The notes: generated from the letters alone by a model not told the origin. A stretch of 38,470 bases of DNA from Pseudomonas sp. HMWF021 (GCF_003061005.1 NZ_QAIK01000062.1:41384-79853), one strand, 5' to 3'. Counted from the stretch's first letter, positions 1 through 8,853 are shown. Numbers and translations are program-made.

Positions 1-262
1 TGACCAGTTTGTCGACCTCATCCGCCGCCCGATCGGCACGCAGGCGCCAGGCGTCGACCAAGTGTTCGTTGAGATCGAGTTTGTCTTGTACGTCATCGAT
101 GCTCGTACTGATCGCGCCGAGCAGGCCGCCCTGCACAATCGGCTCGGGTTTGGCCGGCTCTTCAGCAGCGGCCGGAACCCCGGGCAGCGCGGCGGCTTCG
201 AGTTCGTTGCCGCCGAGAAACAGCAGCGCTCCCAGCAGAATGGCGATCCTGAACTTGATCAA
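1..262 (-). CDS. N-terminal part of a probable mechanosensitive ion channel (partial)
   Basis: The gene reads leftward and runs off the window, leaving about 87 codons. The start I chose is TTG at 262, with GGAG just upstream and no better ATG in frame. The product begins with a basic residue pair and a hydrophobic stretch (IAILLGALLFLGG) that looks like a signal peptide. An Ala/Pro-rich linker and a charged helical region with the motif ISTSIDDVQDKLDL follow. This exported, helix-rich N-terminus resembles the periplasmic region of large MscS-family channels annotated in Pseudomonas, but the diagnostic channel domain lies outside the window. The family call is therefore from memory of similar proteins and is tentative; that it is a real exported or membrane protein is safer. 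Confidence 0.5.
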   Translation of the reverse strand, partial: MIKFRIAILLGALLFLGGNELEAAALPGVPAAAEEPAKPEPIVQGGLLGAISTSIDDVQDKLDLNEHLVDAWRLRADRAADEVDKLV

Positions 263-601
263 AACTCCGGTCTCCGTTGGCTGAACCTGTAAGGAACTGA
301 TCGGTGAATGGCGGACAAGTTCGGTTTTTGCCTCAATACCCCTTCCCCTGTGGCGAGGGGATTCATCCCCGATCGGCTGCGCAGCAGACGTAAACGCTCG
401 ACTTTCACACCCTCTGGACATCGGGAGACCGGTTTGGGGCTGCTTCGCAACCCATCGGGGATGAATCCCCTCACCACAGGGTTCACAGCACATAGTGGAT
501 ATTTGCGCCAGCAGCAAATATCAAATGCCCAACCCCGTATTTTTCCGCACAAGCCAAACCTCGACACTGCGCTCCATTCAAACCTCTACCGGAGTGCCGT
601 C
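263..601. other. Divergent intergenic region with a large inverted repeat
   Basis: This spacer separates the leftward channel-like gene from the rightward MFS gene. Its main content is the inverted repeat at 346-481. The remainder is unremarkable; I see no convincing sigma-70 promoter for either gene. GGAG at 591-594 is the ribosome binding site of the MFS gene, seven bases before ATG 602, and is why I prefer that start over the upstream in-frame ATG at 308, which would run through the repeat. Confidence 0.6.
346..481. repeat. Inverted repeat, REP-like, with 28-bp arms
   Basis: The left arm is 346-373 (begins CCCTGTGGCGAGGGGATTCA) and the right arm is 454-481, its reverse complement with one mismatch. 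About 80 bases separate the arms, and the spacer also contains a short GC-rich stem. The core TGTGGCGAGGGGATT..TCCCC is a motif I recognise as a common dispersed element in the P. fluorescens group. It differs from the two REP types seen elsewhere in this window. Confidence 0.75.
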
Positions 602-1804
602 ATGCCCATTGCCTTGCTCGCGCTGACCCTCAGCGCATTCGCCATCGGGACGACCGAATTCGTCATCGTTGGCCTGCTTCCCACCATCGGCGCCGATCTT
701 GGCGTCAGCCTGCCGTCCGCCGGGCTGCTGGTCAGTCTGTATGCGCTGGGTGTCGCCATTGGCGCGCCGGTGCTGACCGCCCTCACCGGCAAGGTCCCGC
801 GCAAACTGTTGCTGCTGTCGCTGATGGTGCTGTTCACCCTCGGCAACCTGCTGGCGTGGCTGGCGCCGAGTTATGAATCGCTGGTGCTGGCGCGGATCGT
901 CACCGGTCTGGCGCACGGGGTGTTCTTCTCCATCGGCTCGACCATCGCCACCAGCCTGGTGCCCAAGGAAAAAGCCGCCAGCGCGATTGCGATCATGTTC
1001 ACCGGCCTCACTGTGGCTTTGGTCACCGGCGTGCCACTGGGCACATTCATCGGTCAGCATTTCGGCTGGCGGGAAACCTTCCTCGCCGTCTCGGCGCTGG
1101 GTGTGATCGCCTTCATCGGCAGCCTGCTGTACGTGCCCAACAACATCGCCCACAGCAAACCGGCGTCTCTGCTGCAACAACTGCAAGTGCTGAAACAACC
1201 GCGTCTGCTGCTGGTGTACGCCATGACCGCGATCGGTTACGGCGGCTCGTTCATCGCCTTCACGTTCCTTGCGCCGACTCTGCAGGACATCTCCGGTTTC
1301 AGCGCCGGCACTGTCAGCCTGGTATTGCTGGTGTACGGCGTGTCGGTGGCAGTCGGCAACATCTGGGGCGGCAAACTGGCGGATAAACGCGGGCCGATCA
1401 GCGCTTTGAAAATCATCTTCACCCTGCTGGCCGCCGTGCTGTTCGTACTGACCTTCACCGCCGGCAATCCATGGCTGGCGCTGGCGACGGTACTGGTGTG
1501 GGGCGCGGTGGCGTTCGGCAACGTGCCGGGGCTGCAGGTGTATGTGGTGCGTCAGGCTGAACATCACACACCGCACGCGGTAGACGTGGCGTCGGGGCTG
1601 AACATTGCCGCGTTCAACCTCGGGATTGCCGGTGGTGCGTGGGGCGGCGGGCTGATCGTCGAACATCTGGGCCTGATTCACACGGCGTGGATCGGCGGGC
1701 TGGTGGTGTTGCTGGCGCTGGCACTGACGGCGTGGAGCGGGCGACTGGATCGCCTCGGTCCGACCTATGCCGAAGGCACTTCGCGGGTTGTCACCGGCCA
1801 CTGA
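602..1804 (+). CDS. MFS transporter, DHA1 sugar-efflux/AraJ-like family
   Basis: This 400-residue, mostly hydrophobic protein has about 12 predicted membrane helices. It opens with the signature seen in AraJ/YdhP-type transporters (LSAFAIGTTEFVIVGLLPTI, residues about 9-28) and carries a motif-A-like loop after helix 2 (TGKVPRKLLL) and a second in the C-half (GKLADKRGP). It should be a proton-driven inner-membrane exporter of small molecules; the substrate cannot be told from sequence. The start is ATG 602 with GGAG seven bases upstream; an in-frame extension to 308 reads through a repeat and is unlikely. The gene stands alone, closed on its 3' side by a REP pair. Family confidence is high, substrate unknown. 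Confidence 0.85.
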   Translation: MPIALLALTLSAFAIGTTEFVIVGLLPTIGADLGVSLPSAGLLVSLYALGVAIGAPVLTALTGKVPRKLLLLSLMVLFTLGNLLAWLAPSYESLVLARIVTGLAHGVFFSIGSTIATSLVPKEKAASAIAIMFTGLTVALVTGVPLGTFIGQHFGWRETFLAVSALGVIAFIGSLLYVPNNIAHSKPASLLQQLQVLKQPRLLLVYAMTAIGYGGSFIAFTFLAPTLQDISGFSAGTVSLVLLVYGVSVAVGNIWGGKLADKRGPISALKIIFTLLAAVLFVLTFTAGNPWLALATVLVWGAVAFGNVPGLQVYVVRQAEHHTPHAVDVASGLNIAAFNLGIAGGAWGGGLIVEHLGLIHTAWIGGLVVLLALALTAWSGRLDRLGPTYAEGTSRVVTGH

Positions 1805-1815
1805 TCCCACGATCC

Positions 1816-1900
1816 CCCTGTAGGAGCTGCCGAAGGCTGCGATCTTTTGATCTTTAAAAGCAACATCAAAAGATCGCAGCCTTCGGCAGCTCCTACAGGG
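1816..1900. repeat. REP pair (GTAGGAGCTGCC type), perfect 36-bp arms
   Basis: The arms 1816-1851 and 1865-1900 are perfect reverse complements separated by 13 bases, and the core is GTAGGAGCTGCCGAAGGCTG. This is the classic Pseudomonas REP doublet. It sits directly after the MFS stop codon, so the RNA would form a very stable hairpin that may also end or stabilise the transcript. Two more copies occur at 13214 and 16361. Confidence 0.92.
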
Positions 1901-2013
1901 ATCGTTAGTAAATCTCAGAAATGTACCGTCCGTAACGCCACCGAAACTTTCCCGAACCGCCCACAGTCATCAACAGACACAGGCTGTACGAGGACTGACA
2001 ACGGGAGGGCGGC

Positions 2014-2940
2014 ATGGCAACGATTCATATCGGTATTTCCGGCTGGCGCTACGTTCCGTGGCGCGGGGATTTCTACCCGAAAGGACTGACCCAGAAGCGC
2101 GAATTGCAATTCGCTTCACGGGCGGTCAACAGCATCGAAATCAATGGATCGTTCTATGCGCTGCAACGGCCCGAACGTTATGCCGAGTGGTACGCCGAAA
2201 CGCCGGATGACTTCGTGTTCAGCGTCAAGGCGCCGCGTTTCATCACCCACGTCCGGCGCTTGCGCGAGATCGAAAAACCGTTGGCGAATTTCTTCGCCTC
2301 CGGGGTGCTGGAACTCAAGGAAAAGCTCGGGCCGATCCTCTGGCAGTTTCCGCCGAACTTCAAATTCGACCCCGAGCGCTTCGAGCACTTCCTCTCACTA
2401 TTGCCCCACGACACCGAGGCCGCTGCCGCCCTCGCCCGTCAGCACGACGCACACCTGCACGGCCACGCCAGCCTGAAAGCCTGGCGCAAAAAACCGCTGC
2501 GCCATGCCGTGGAAGTGCGCAACGACACCTTCATCGACCCTGACTTCGTGCGCTTGTTGAGACGCTACAACACCGCCCTGGTGATCGCCGATACCGCCGG
2601 CAAATGGCCGTACCGCGAAGACCTCACCAGCGATTTCGTCTACCTGCGCCTGCACGGCGCCGAAGAACTGTACGCCAGCGGCTACACCGACTCCGCGCTC
2701 AAAAACTGGGCCGAACGCATCGACGCCTGGCATCACGGCCGACAGCCTGGCGATGCGCACCTGATCGCGCCGCGCCTCAAGCCTAGGGCGCGTAAATCCC
2801 GCGAAGTGTTCTGCTATTTCGACAATGACATCAAAGTCCGCGCCCCTTACGACGCACGCCACCTTCTGCAGCTTCTGGACCTCGACCAACACCTCGCAAC
2901 CACCCCCGGCGAACCTGCTGGCGAAGGGGTGCTGGCATGA
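2014..2940 (+). CDS. DUF72 (YecE-family) protein
   Basis: This 308-residue protein has the start typical of DUF72/YecE proteins ([19 protein letters not shown], residues about 4-22) and the family's other hallmarks: [34 protein letters not shown], a VEVRNDTF stretch and a late YFDND motif. These proteins adopt a TIM-barrel fold; their biochemical role is not established. The start is ATG 2014 with GGGAGG upstream. The stop codon overlaps the ATG of the next gene (ATGA at 2937), so it appears to be the first gene of a translationally coupled set with a YbhP-like phosphodiesterase, ClsB and YbhN. No membrane segments are visible. Confidence 0.88.
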   Translation: MATIHIGISGWRYVPWRGDFYPKGLTQKRELQFASRAVNSIEINGSFYALQRPERYAEWYAETPDDFVFSVKAPRFITHVRRLREIEKPLANFFASGVLELKEKLGPILWQFPPNFKFDPERFEHFLSLLPHDTEAAAALARQHDAHLHGHASLKAWRKKPLRHAVEVRNDTFIDPDFVRLLRRYNTALVIADTAGKWPYREDLTSDFVYLRLHGAEELYASGYTDSALKNWAERIDAWHHGRQPGDAHLIAPRLKPRARKSREVFCYFDNDIKVRAPYDARHLLQLLDLDQHLATTPGEPAGEGVLA

Positions 2941-3734
2941 GCATTCCAGAGCCGGTGGGTTTCACCGATGAAGGTTCGGTGGTCGCGCCATCGGTGCGCC
3001 GTTTCACCGTGCTGACGGTCAACACGCACAAGGGCTTCACCGCTCTCAATCGGCGTTTCATCCTCCCGGAATTGCGCGAAGCGGTGCGCAGTGTGGCGGC
3101 GGATGTGGTGTTTCTGCAGGAAGTCCACGGCACCCACGAGCACCATCCCAAGCGCTACAGCAACTGGCCGACGATGCCGCAGTACGAGTTCCTCGCCGAC
3201 AGCCTCTGGCCGCAATTCGCCTACGGGCGTAACGCGGTGTACCCGGAGGGCGATCACGGCAATGCGCTGCTGTCGAAATTCCAGATCATCCGCCACGACA
3301 ACCTCGACGTGTCGATCAGCGGCCACGAAAACCGTGGCCTGCTGCATTGCGTGCTGCGCCTGCCCGGCGATGGCGTCGAGGTGCATGCGATCTGCGTGCA
3401 TCTGGGCCTGCGCGAAAGCCATCGCAATGCGCAATTGAAGCTGCTCGGAGAGCGCCTGGCGCAACTGCCGGAGGATGCTCCGGTGATTATCGCCGGTGAC
3501 TTCAACGACTGGCGCCAGCGCGCTGATGCGCTGCTCAAGCCCTGCGGCCTGCGCGAGGTGTTCGCCGAGCATCACGGCAAACCGGCGCGTAGTTTTCCGG
3601 CGCGCTTGCCGACCTTGCGCCTCGATCGAATTTACGTGCGCAACCTCAAGGCCAGCCAGCCAAAGGTTCTGGCGAACCGGCCTTGGTCACACCTTTCCGA
3701 CCACGCCCCGTTATCGGTGGAGATCGAACTATGA
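2937..3734 (+). CDS. Endonuclease/exonuclease/phosphatase-family protein, YbhP-like
   Basis: This 265-residue EEP-fold hydrolase carries the expected active-site motifs in order: VNTHKGF near residue 28 (Asn), FLQEVHG near 60 (metal-binding Glu), a central HLGL segment, AGDFNDW near 190 (Asp/Asn) and a C-terminal SDHAPL (Asp-His pair). All catalytic positions are present. The family hydrolyses phosphodiester bonds of nucleic acids, lipids or inositol phosphates. In E. coli the homologue ybhP lies just before clsB and ybhN, as here, which suggests a lipid-related role, but that is inference from context. The start overlaps the preceding stop by ATGA, and the stop overlaps the ClsB start the same way. 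Confidence 0.85.
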   Translation: MSIPEPVGFTDEGSVVAPSVRRFTVLTVNTHKGFTALNRRFILPELREAVRSVAADVVFLQEVHGTHEHHPKRYSNWPTMPQYEFLADSLWPQFAYGRNAVYPEGDHGNALLSKFQIIRHDNLDVSISGHENRGLLHCVLRLPGDGVEVHAICVHLGLRESHRNAQLKLLGERLAQLPEDAPVIIAGDFNDWRQRADALLKPCGLREVFAEHHGKPARSFPARLPTLRLDRIYVRNLKASQPKVLANRPWSHLSDHAPLSVEIEL

Positions 3735-5005
3735 GCAGCGCACCGCTGGAGAAATCCGCCGTGGAACCGATCAGCATCAACCCGCCGGTGCGAGAGCCCG
3801 GGCACGTCGATGTCGAGTACGGCTGGCAGGGCAACAACCGCGTCGAGCTGCTGGAAAACGGCGAGGAGTATTTTCCCCGGGTGTTCGACGCCATGCGTGC
3901 GGCCAAGAGTGAAATCCTGCTGGAGACCTTCATCGTTTTCGAAGACAAGGTCGGCGCTGAGTTGCAGCAGATCCTGATCGACGCGGCGCAACGTGGCGTG
4001 CGCACCACCGTCAGCCTCGACGGTTTTGGTTGTGGCGAATTGACCACCGGGTATCTCGCGGCATTGAGCGATGCCGGCGTGCACCTGCAGATGTTCGACC
4101 CGGCGCCCAAACATCTGGGCTTTCGCACCAACTGGTTCCGCCGCTTGCACCGCAAGATCGTGGTGGTCGACGGACTGATCGCGTTCATTGGCGGGATCAA
4201 CTTTTCCGGCGATCACCTGGCCGATTTCGGCCCCGAAGCGAAGCAGGATTATGCGGTGCAGATTCAGGGGCCGGCGGTCGCTGATATTCACCATTTCGCT
4301 CTACTGCAAAGCGGTCGGCCGGGTCGTGCACGGTTCTGGTGGCAACGGCGCCGCCAGCGCCGGGCGGACATGGCGTTCAATGAGCACGACGGTCAGATAC
4401 GTCTGGTGTTTCGTGATAACGACCAGCACCACACCGATATCGAAGACGTGTATTTGCACGCATTGCGCCGGGCCAAACGCCGGGTGGTGATCGCCAACGC
4501 CTACTTCTTCCCCGGCTATCGCCTGCTGCGCGAAATCCGCAATGCAGCGCGCCGCGGCGTCGAGGTGCGACTGATCCTGCAGGGCCAGCCGGACATGCTG
4601 GTGGCGAAACTGGCGGCGCGCATGACCTACGACTACCTGCTCAAGGCCGGGGTGCAGATTCACGAATATTGCCAACGGCCGCTGCACGGCAAAGTCGCGC
4701 TGGTGGATGAGGAATGGAGCACCGTCGGCTCGAGCAATCTCGACCCGCTGAGCCTGTCGCTGAACCTGGAAGCCAACGTGTTGATCCGCGACCGCGCGTT
4801 CAATCAGCACCTGTTCCAGCGCCTCGAAGACCTGAGTCAGAACCACTGCAAGGCGATGGACGCCAGCATGTCCCCGCGCGGGCGAATCTGGCACATGACC
4901 GTGGGGTTTCTGGTGTTCCACTTCCTGCGGCATTTTCCGTCGATGGCAGGTTGGCTGCCAGCACACAAACCGCGACTCAAGCCGTTTCGAGGTCGTACGT
5001 CATGA
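3731..5005 (+). CDS. clsB: Cardiolipin synthase B (phospholipase D superfamily)
   Basis: This 424-residue protein has two complete HKD motifs: HRKIVVVD at H140/K142/D147, followed by FIGGINF, and HGKVALVD at H319/K321/D326, followed by [13 protein letters not shown]. This is the bacterial cardiolipin synthase layout, and the lack of N-terminal membrane helices points to ClsB rather than ClsA. Known family chemistry is phosphatidyl transfer between phospholipids to give cardiolipin at the inner membrane. The start is ATG 3731, overlapping the previous stop; an upstream in-frame start at 3683 would lie inside ybhP. The neighbours YbhP-like and YbhN match the E. coli ybhP-clsB-ybhN order. The C-terminal 30 residues are basic and hydrophobic and may touch the membrane. 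Confidence 0.9.
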   Translation: MSSAPLEKSAVEPISINPPVREPGHVDVEYGWQGNNRVELLENGEEYFPRVFDAMRAAKSEILLETFIVFEDKVGAELQQILIDAAQRGVRTTVSLDGFGCGELTTGYLAALSDAGVHLQMFDPAPKHLGFRTNWFRRLHRKIVVVDGLIAFIGGINFSGDHLADFGPEAKQDYAVQIQGPAVADIHHFALLQSGRPGRARFWWQRRRQRRADMAFNEHDGQIRLVFRDNDQHHTDIEDVYLHALRRAKRRVVIANAYFFPGYRLLREIRNAARRGVEVRLILQGQPDMLVAKLAARMTYDYLLKAGVQIHEYCQRPLHGKVALVDEEWSTVGSSNLDPLSLSLNLEANVLIRDRAFNQHLFQRLEDLSQNHCKAMDASMSPRGRIWHMTVGFLVFHFLRHFPSMAGWLPAHKPRLKPFRGRTS

Positions 5006-5976
5006 GCCATTCCCACGCGCAATCGGCCCCAGCGGCGCACTCTCGATGGAGTCGCTGGAAACGTCCACTGACCCTGCTGTTCTTCCTCGCCCTGATCGTG
5101 CTGCTGACGATGTTTGCCACGCGCATCGAATGGGCGGAAGTCCTGCAGACCCTGGCAGACTTCAAGGTGCGCACGCTGATCATCGCCGCCAGCCTGACCT
5201 TGCTGAGTTTTCTGACCTACGCCAGCTTCGACCTGATCGGGCGTACCTACATTCGCCAGGACCTGACCTGGAAACAGATCCTGCCGGTGGGGATCATCAG
5301 CTACGCGTTCAACCTCAATCTCAGCGCCTGGGTCGGCGGGATTGCCATGCGCTATCGGCTGTATTCGCGGCTCGGAGTCAGCAAAGGCAACATCGCCAAA
5401 ATCCTCGGCCTGAGCCTGGCCACCAACTGGTTCGGCTATATGACGATTGCCGGGGTGGTGTTCAGCAGTGGCCTGGTGAGCATGCCACCCGGCTGGAAAA
5501 TCAGCAGCGCCGCATTGCAGGGCATTGGTGTGCTGTTGCTGCTGTCGAGTGCCGGTTACCTCGCCGCGTGTCAGTTCTCCAAGCGTCGCGAGTGGTCGAT
5601 TCGCGGCGTGGAAATCAACCTGCCGTCACTGCGCATGGCCGTCCTGCAATTGTTGCTCGGTGCACTGAACTGGTCGCTGATGGCAGCGGTGATTTTCACT
5701 TTGCTGCCGGGCAAACTGGATTACCCGCTGGTGCTCGGCGTGCTGTTGATCAGTGCGATTGCCGGAGTCATCACGCATATCCCGGCGGGGCTCGGGGTGC
5801 TCGAAGCAGTGTTTGTCGCACTGCTGCAACACGAGGCTTCACGCGGGAGTCTGGTGGCCGGGTTGCTGGCGTATCGGGCGATTTATTTTCTGCTGCCGTT
5901 GTTGATCACGCTGGTGATGTATCTGCTGGTGGAGGCCAAGGCGAAGGCGTTGCGGATCGAGAAGAAACCGTCCTGA
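5002..5976 (+). CDS. ybhN: YbhN-like inner-membrane protein (lysylphosphatidylglycerol synthase TM-region family)
   Basis: This 324-residue polytopic membrane protein has about eight hydrophobic segments starting near residue 22 (LTLLFFLALIVLLTMFAT). It contains the family pattern YAFNLNLSAWVGGIAMRYRLY around residues 102-122 and THIPAGLGVLEAVFVALL near 255. The family contains the flippase-like half of MprF, and E. coli YbhN sits beside ClsB; a role in handling phospholipids is plausible but unproven. The start ATG 5002 overlaps the clsB stop (ATGA). It is the last gene of the four-gene unit, with a REP pair 24 bases after its stop codon. Confidence 0.85.
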   Translation: MSHSHAQSAPAAHSRWSRWKRPLTLLFFLALIVLLTMFATRIEWAEVLQTLADFKVRTLIIAASLTLLSFLTYASFDLIGRTYIRQDLTWKQILPVGIISYAFNLNLSAWVGGIAMRYRLYSRLGVSKGNIAKILGLSLATNWFGYMTIAGVVFSSGLVSMPPGWKISSAALQGIGVLLLLSSAGYLAACQFSKRREWSIRGVEINLPSLRMAVLQLLLGALNWSLMAAVIFTLLPGKLDYPLVLGVLLISAIAGVITHIPAGLGVLEAVFVALLQHEASRGSLVAGLLAYRAIYFLLPLLITLVMYLLVEAKAKALRIEKKPS

Positions 5977-6000
5977 TTTTGTGGCTATGGCTGATGGCCC

Positions 6001-6068
6001 CTTCGCGAGCAAGCCCGCTCCCACAGGTAGAAAGCATTCCAAATGTGGGAGCGGGCTTGCTCGCGAAG
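6001..6068. repeat. REP pair (GCGAGCAAGCCCGCTCCCACA type), perfect 25-bp arms
   Basis: The arms 6001-6025 and 6044-6068 are exact reverse complements with an 18-base loop. This is a second Pseudomonas REP family, distinct in sequence from the doublets at 1816, 13214 and 16361. It lies between two convergent genes (ybhN and the alpha/beta hydrolase) and could act as a bidirectional transcript end. Confidence 0.92.
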
Positions 6069-6090
6069 GCGTCCGAAGAGCCACAACAAA

Positions 6091-6849
6091 TCATGTGGAC
6101 TGGATGATGCTCAACCGCTCCCCGACCACCATCTCGGTAATCCAGTCCACCAGAATCGAGGTATAGGCCTGCTGTGACACCGGCTCGCTCAGGGCATGAT
6201 CGGCACCGTCGATAATCCGGTGCGTCAGCGAATGCGTCTGCTGACACGCCGCGCGGTAACTCATGATCGTTGCGTGGGGCACGTAGTCATCGGTTTCCGA
6301 TTCCACCAGCAACACATCCCCGGTGAATTGCGAACAGGCATGCAGCGCACGGTTGCTGTCGGCACGTACCAGCGTCGCCCGATAGTCGCGCAGGTCGGCC
6401 TTGTCCAGTTCACGCTTGGGCGTATGCCATTGCTCGTCGCGATACAGCGCCGGCACCCGCAACGCCAACCAGCGTACCGGACGCAACGAGGTGAGGATCG
6501 ACGCCAGGTAGCCGCCATAACTGGTGCCGACCACCGCAATCGCCGAGGTGTCGAGCGCCGGGTGCGCCAGCAGGCGATCGTAGGCTGCCAGCAAGTCGCG
6601 CAGGTTGTCTTCGCGCGTCACCCGGGTCAGCGGAATGCCGGTGCCACCGGTGTGGCCGCGCAAGTCAAAGGTAAGGCACACGCAGCCAAGACCGGCGATG
6701 CCCTTGGCCCGCTCAAGGTCACGCTCCTGGCTGCCGCCCCAACCATGCACAAACAACACGCCCGGCACTTTTGATTTGGGACTTAGAAACGTCCCGCTCA
6801 TCTGTTCGTCATCAATGTCGATCTGAATGCTTTCGCTTCTAGCCGTCAT
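6091..6849 (-). CDS. Alpha/beta hydrolase, dienelactone-hydrolase/peptidase S9-like
   Basis: This 252-residue protein has a complete hydrolase triad: the nucleophile elbow GTSYGG with Ser110, an acid at Asp187 or Asp188 in ESETDDYVPH, and His218 in DGADHAL. The oxyanion-region HGWGGS (residues 35-40) and the DLRGHT motif also fit the fold. It lacks a signal peptide, so it is probably cytoplasmic. The substrate (ester, lactone or peptide) cannot be told. The start ATG 6849 lies 11 bases inside the end of the upstream DUF3182 gene, so the two are translationally coupled and likely work together. It is the last gene of the leftward run. Confidence 0.82.
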   Translation of the reverse strand: MTARSESIQIDIDDEQMSGTFLSPKSKVPGVLFVHGWGGSQERDLERAKGIAGLGCVCLTFDLRGHTGGTGIPLTRVTREDNLRDLLAAYDRLLAHPALDTSAIAVVGTSYGGYLASILTSLRPVRWLALRVPALYRDEQWHTPKRELDKADLRDYRATLVRADSNRALHACSQFTGDVLLVESETDDYVPHATIMSYRAACQQTHSLTHRIIDGADHALSEPVSQQAYTSILVDWITEMVVGERLSIIQST

Positions 6850-7948
6850 AGGATTTGACCGTTACGTATTTGAGAAGAAAGTCGCTGTTCTCTGCCGGCC
6901 CGCGGTAAATCTCGATGGCATCTGCCGGCAAGGATTGCTCGGTGTAGGTTTCCACTGTCGAGACGCGGATCGCTGGCATGTTCGGATCATTGACGAAGCT
7001 TTGCAGCGCAGCCAGTTCAGCGCTGCTGGCACCGCCCATGCGCCAGGATTGCTCGAGTACCCCGCTACGCGGTTTGCCGTCGCTATCCAGCCCCTGAGCA
7101 ATGTCGTAGTTGCGCCGCGAGGCATAGAACCCCGGATAGGCTTCATCTGCCGCGCAGTCGAAAATCTGCGCCTGTTCAATGGCCAGTCGCACGTTGTCCG
7201 GCAGATCCAGCGCCAGCAGAACCGCATAATCGCCCGGCACGACCAAAAGATTCGAACCCCCGTAAACGTCTTCACCGTGGGCATCTGTGGTCAAGTATTG
7301 ATCACCGCAGTAGCTCAGCACCGTGTCACCGATGAATGACTGACCGACGCTGTGAGTGATCACTTCACTCAGATCCTGCTCCAGCACCACACCGTCGCGA
7401 AACAGCGCCGCCGCATCCGGCCGGGCCAGCACTTCGTCGAATCCATCGAGGCTGTGGATAACTTCCTGGCCGCGACCGGCGCAGGCATGAATCGGCTTCA
7501 AACGGATCGGCCCGCTGTACAGCAAGTGTTCGGCGGCGGGCCGCGCGTCTTCCAGGGCGAATACAGACAAACCATCGAGCACTACGTCGCGCACGCGCTC
7601 GGAAAACAACGGCGCCCAGCCTTGGGGCGCGTGGGCCAGATGGCTGTGCAGGCCGTGGCTGATGGCTTTGGTGCAGATGAAATCGTGCCCTACATAACCG
7701 CCCCACAAGTCGTGCGGGCCTTTGATGCCCATCTCCTGAGCCTGGCTGGCACCCACGATGGTTTGCGTCGGCAGCCAGTAGAGATCGCGACCGCGATGTT
7801 TTTCCGGGTCATAGCTGCCGCCGAACTTGAGCCCGAGAATCTGAGCGAGCCAACGCGCCAGCGCCTTGTTGGTTTGCACCTCATGTTGCGGCGCACCGGT
7901 ACGAACCGAATGGGCGACCACCATTTTTTTGCTCGGTATTGGGGTCAT
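6839..7948 (-). CDS. DUF3182-family protein, possibly ATP-grasp-like
   Basis: This 369-residue protein is of a type annotated in proteobacteria as DUF3182. The start is ATG 7948 with a strong GGGGG ribosome binding site; an upstream in-frame ATG at 8029 lacks one. Around residues 145-165 it has SGPIRLKPIHACAGRGQEVI, with a Lys and a glycine-rich loop spaced as in ATP-grasp enzymes. VVLEQDL and a late NYDIAQG/GVLEQSWRMGG region would fit the later nucleotide-binding strands. I infer, without proof, a carboxylate-amine or peptide ligase activity. The gene overlaps the alpha/beta hydrolase by 11 bases. It is 167 bases downstream of the diiron oxidase and may or may not be part of that cluster. 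Confidence 0.7.
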   Translation of the reverse strand: MTPIPSKKMVVAHSVRTGAPQHEVQTNKALARWLAQILGLKFGGSYDPEKHRGRDLYWLPTQTIVGASQAQEMGIKGPHDLWGGYVGHDFICTKAISHGLHSHLAHAPQGWAPLFSERVRDVVLDGLSVFALEDARPAAEHLLYSGPIRLKPIHACAGRGQEVIHSLDGFDEVLARPDAAALFRDGVVLEQDLSEVITHSVGQSFIGDTVLSYCGDQYLTTDAHGEDVYGGSNLLVVPGDYAVLLALDLPDNVRLAIEQAQIFDCAADEAYPGFYASRRNYDIAQGLDSDGKPRSGVLEQSWRMGGASSAELAALQSFVNDPNMPAIRVSTVETYTEQSLPADAIEIYRGPAENSDFLLKYVTVKSYDG

Positions 7949-8115
7949 GCGTCCCCCTTCAAGCGACTCGATGAATGTAGGTATTTGAGGTGCAGAGATC
8001 AGGCCAATCGCCAAACGACAAGAACGCAAAAGAATTCAAGCGCTTGCGCAAAAGTTGATGGCATCGGGCCTGTTTCAATCTGCACGACCGCCCGGCAAAT
8101 TGCATGATCGATGGC

Positions 8116-8853
8116 CTACCGCTGCTCACGGACTTCCCTCCAGATCGCGTCAAACATGACGCATCGCTTGTTGATCGCCTGACGCCCGGTTTGAAGCGCA
8201 ATCATCTTCGCTTCAGGTATCTGTCGAGTCATTCGCCCCAGAATCTCCAGCATGGTCACAGCGTGGCCCTCATCTTCTTCAATGTGCAGCCGAAAAAACT
8301 CCAGACCATCCTCATCGATATTCAGACTCTCCAGTGCCGCAAGAATCGGTTTGTAGATCAACGGCACAACGGCTTCAGCCCCCAGGCACAGCGCTGAAAG
8401 GCCCTCGACCGGATTTTCACTGCGGCAAAACTTCATGATCGACTGGGTGAATGCAACGGTCTGGGGTAAGGGCGGCTCCGCCAAAGCGTGGGTGCCCAGC
8501 ACTTTGAGGGAGCGTTGGAACAGATCGGCATGGGTGACCTTGTCGTCACCGTCGATTCCCATTTCCTCCAACAGGTTTTTCATTAAAAGCCTGATGTCGT
8601 CCAGCGACTCAAGGCGATTGATGATCGCGCAGAGAAAGCGAGTGAAATTCCGAGAGTAATAATGGTGCTGTACCAGGAAATAGCGCATGCCGGCCAGAGA
8701 GACATAACCATTCTCCATTGCCACCAAAAGATCATGATGAACCAGTCTGCTTAACGCATCAGCATCCACCCACTTGTTCCATATGGAATCGCCAGTAAGC
8801 GTTTGAATAGCAGGCACAACATCATCGCCGTATAAATCACTGTCTTTTACCAT
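8116..8853 (-). CDS. Haem-oxygenase-like diiron oxidase (HDO/iron-containing redox enzyme)
   Basis: This 245-residue all-helical protein has the ligand pattern of the HDO family (UndA, CADD, SznF, PqqC-like fold). NLLEEMG supplies Glu96/97, followed by His108 in THADLF, Glu160 in GAEAVVP, and H190-x3-D194-x2-H197 in FRLHIEEDEGHA. The set appears complete, arguing for an active metal-dependent oxidase rather than a thiaminase. Known members oxidise amino acids or fatty acids, cutting C-C bonds or N-oxygenating. The start ATG 8853 has AGGA upstream. It follows the MFS exporter by 73 bases on the same strand, and E1-like and precursor-peptide genes lie further upstream. I therefore infer that it oxidises the peptide or its adduct. 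The substrate is unknown. Confidence 0.82.
   Translation of the reverse strand: MVKDSDLYGDDVVPAIQTLTGDSIWNKWVDADALSRLVHHDLLVAMENGYVSLAGMRYFLVQHHYYSRNFTRFLCAIINRLESLDDIRLLMKNLLEEMGIDGDDKVTHADLFQRSLKVLGTHALAEPPLPQTVAFTQSIMKFCRSENPVEGLSALCLGAEAVVPLIYKPILAALESLNIDEDGLEFFRLHIEEDEGHAVTMLEILGRMTRQIPEAKMIALQTGRQAINKRCVMFDAIWREVREQR

Noticed and set aside
578..1810. A 410-codon frame on the - strand opposite the MFS gene
   Set aside because: Gln/Arg/His-rich product with no recognisable domain. The + strand frame encodes a complete transporter with known motifs and a ribosome binding site.
5046..6107. A 353-codon + strand frame overlapping ybhN
   Set aside because: Arg/Asp/Gly-rich shadow of the ybhN codons in another frame; it runs into the REP element and has no start signal.
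8116..8853. Reading the oxidase as TenA thiaminase or PqqC
   Set aside because: The metal-ligand set of HDO enzymes is present and no pqq or thiamine genes are nearby.
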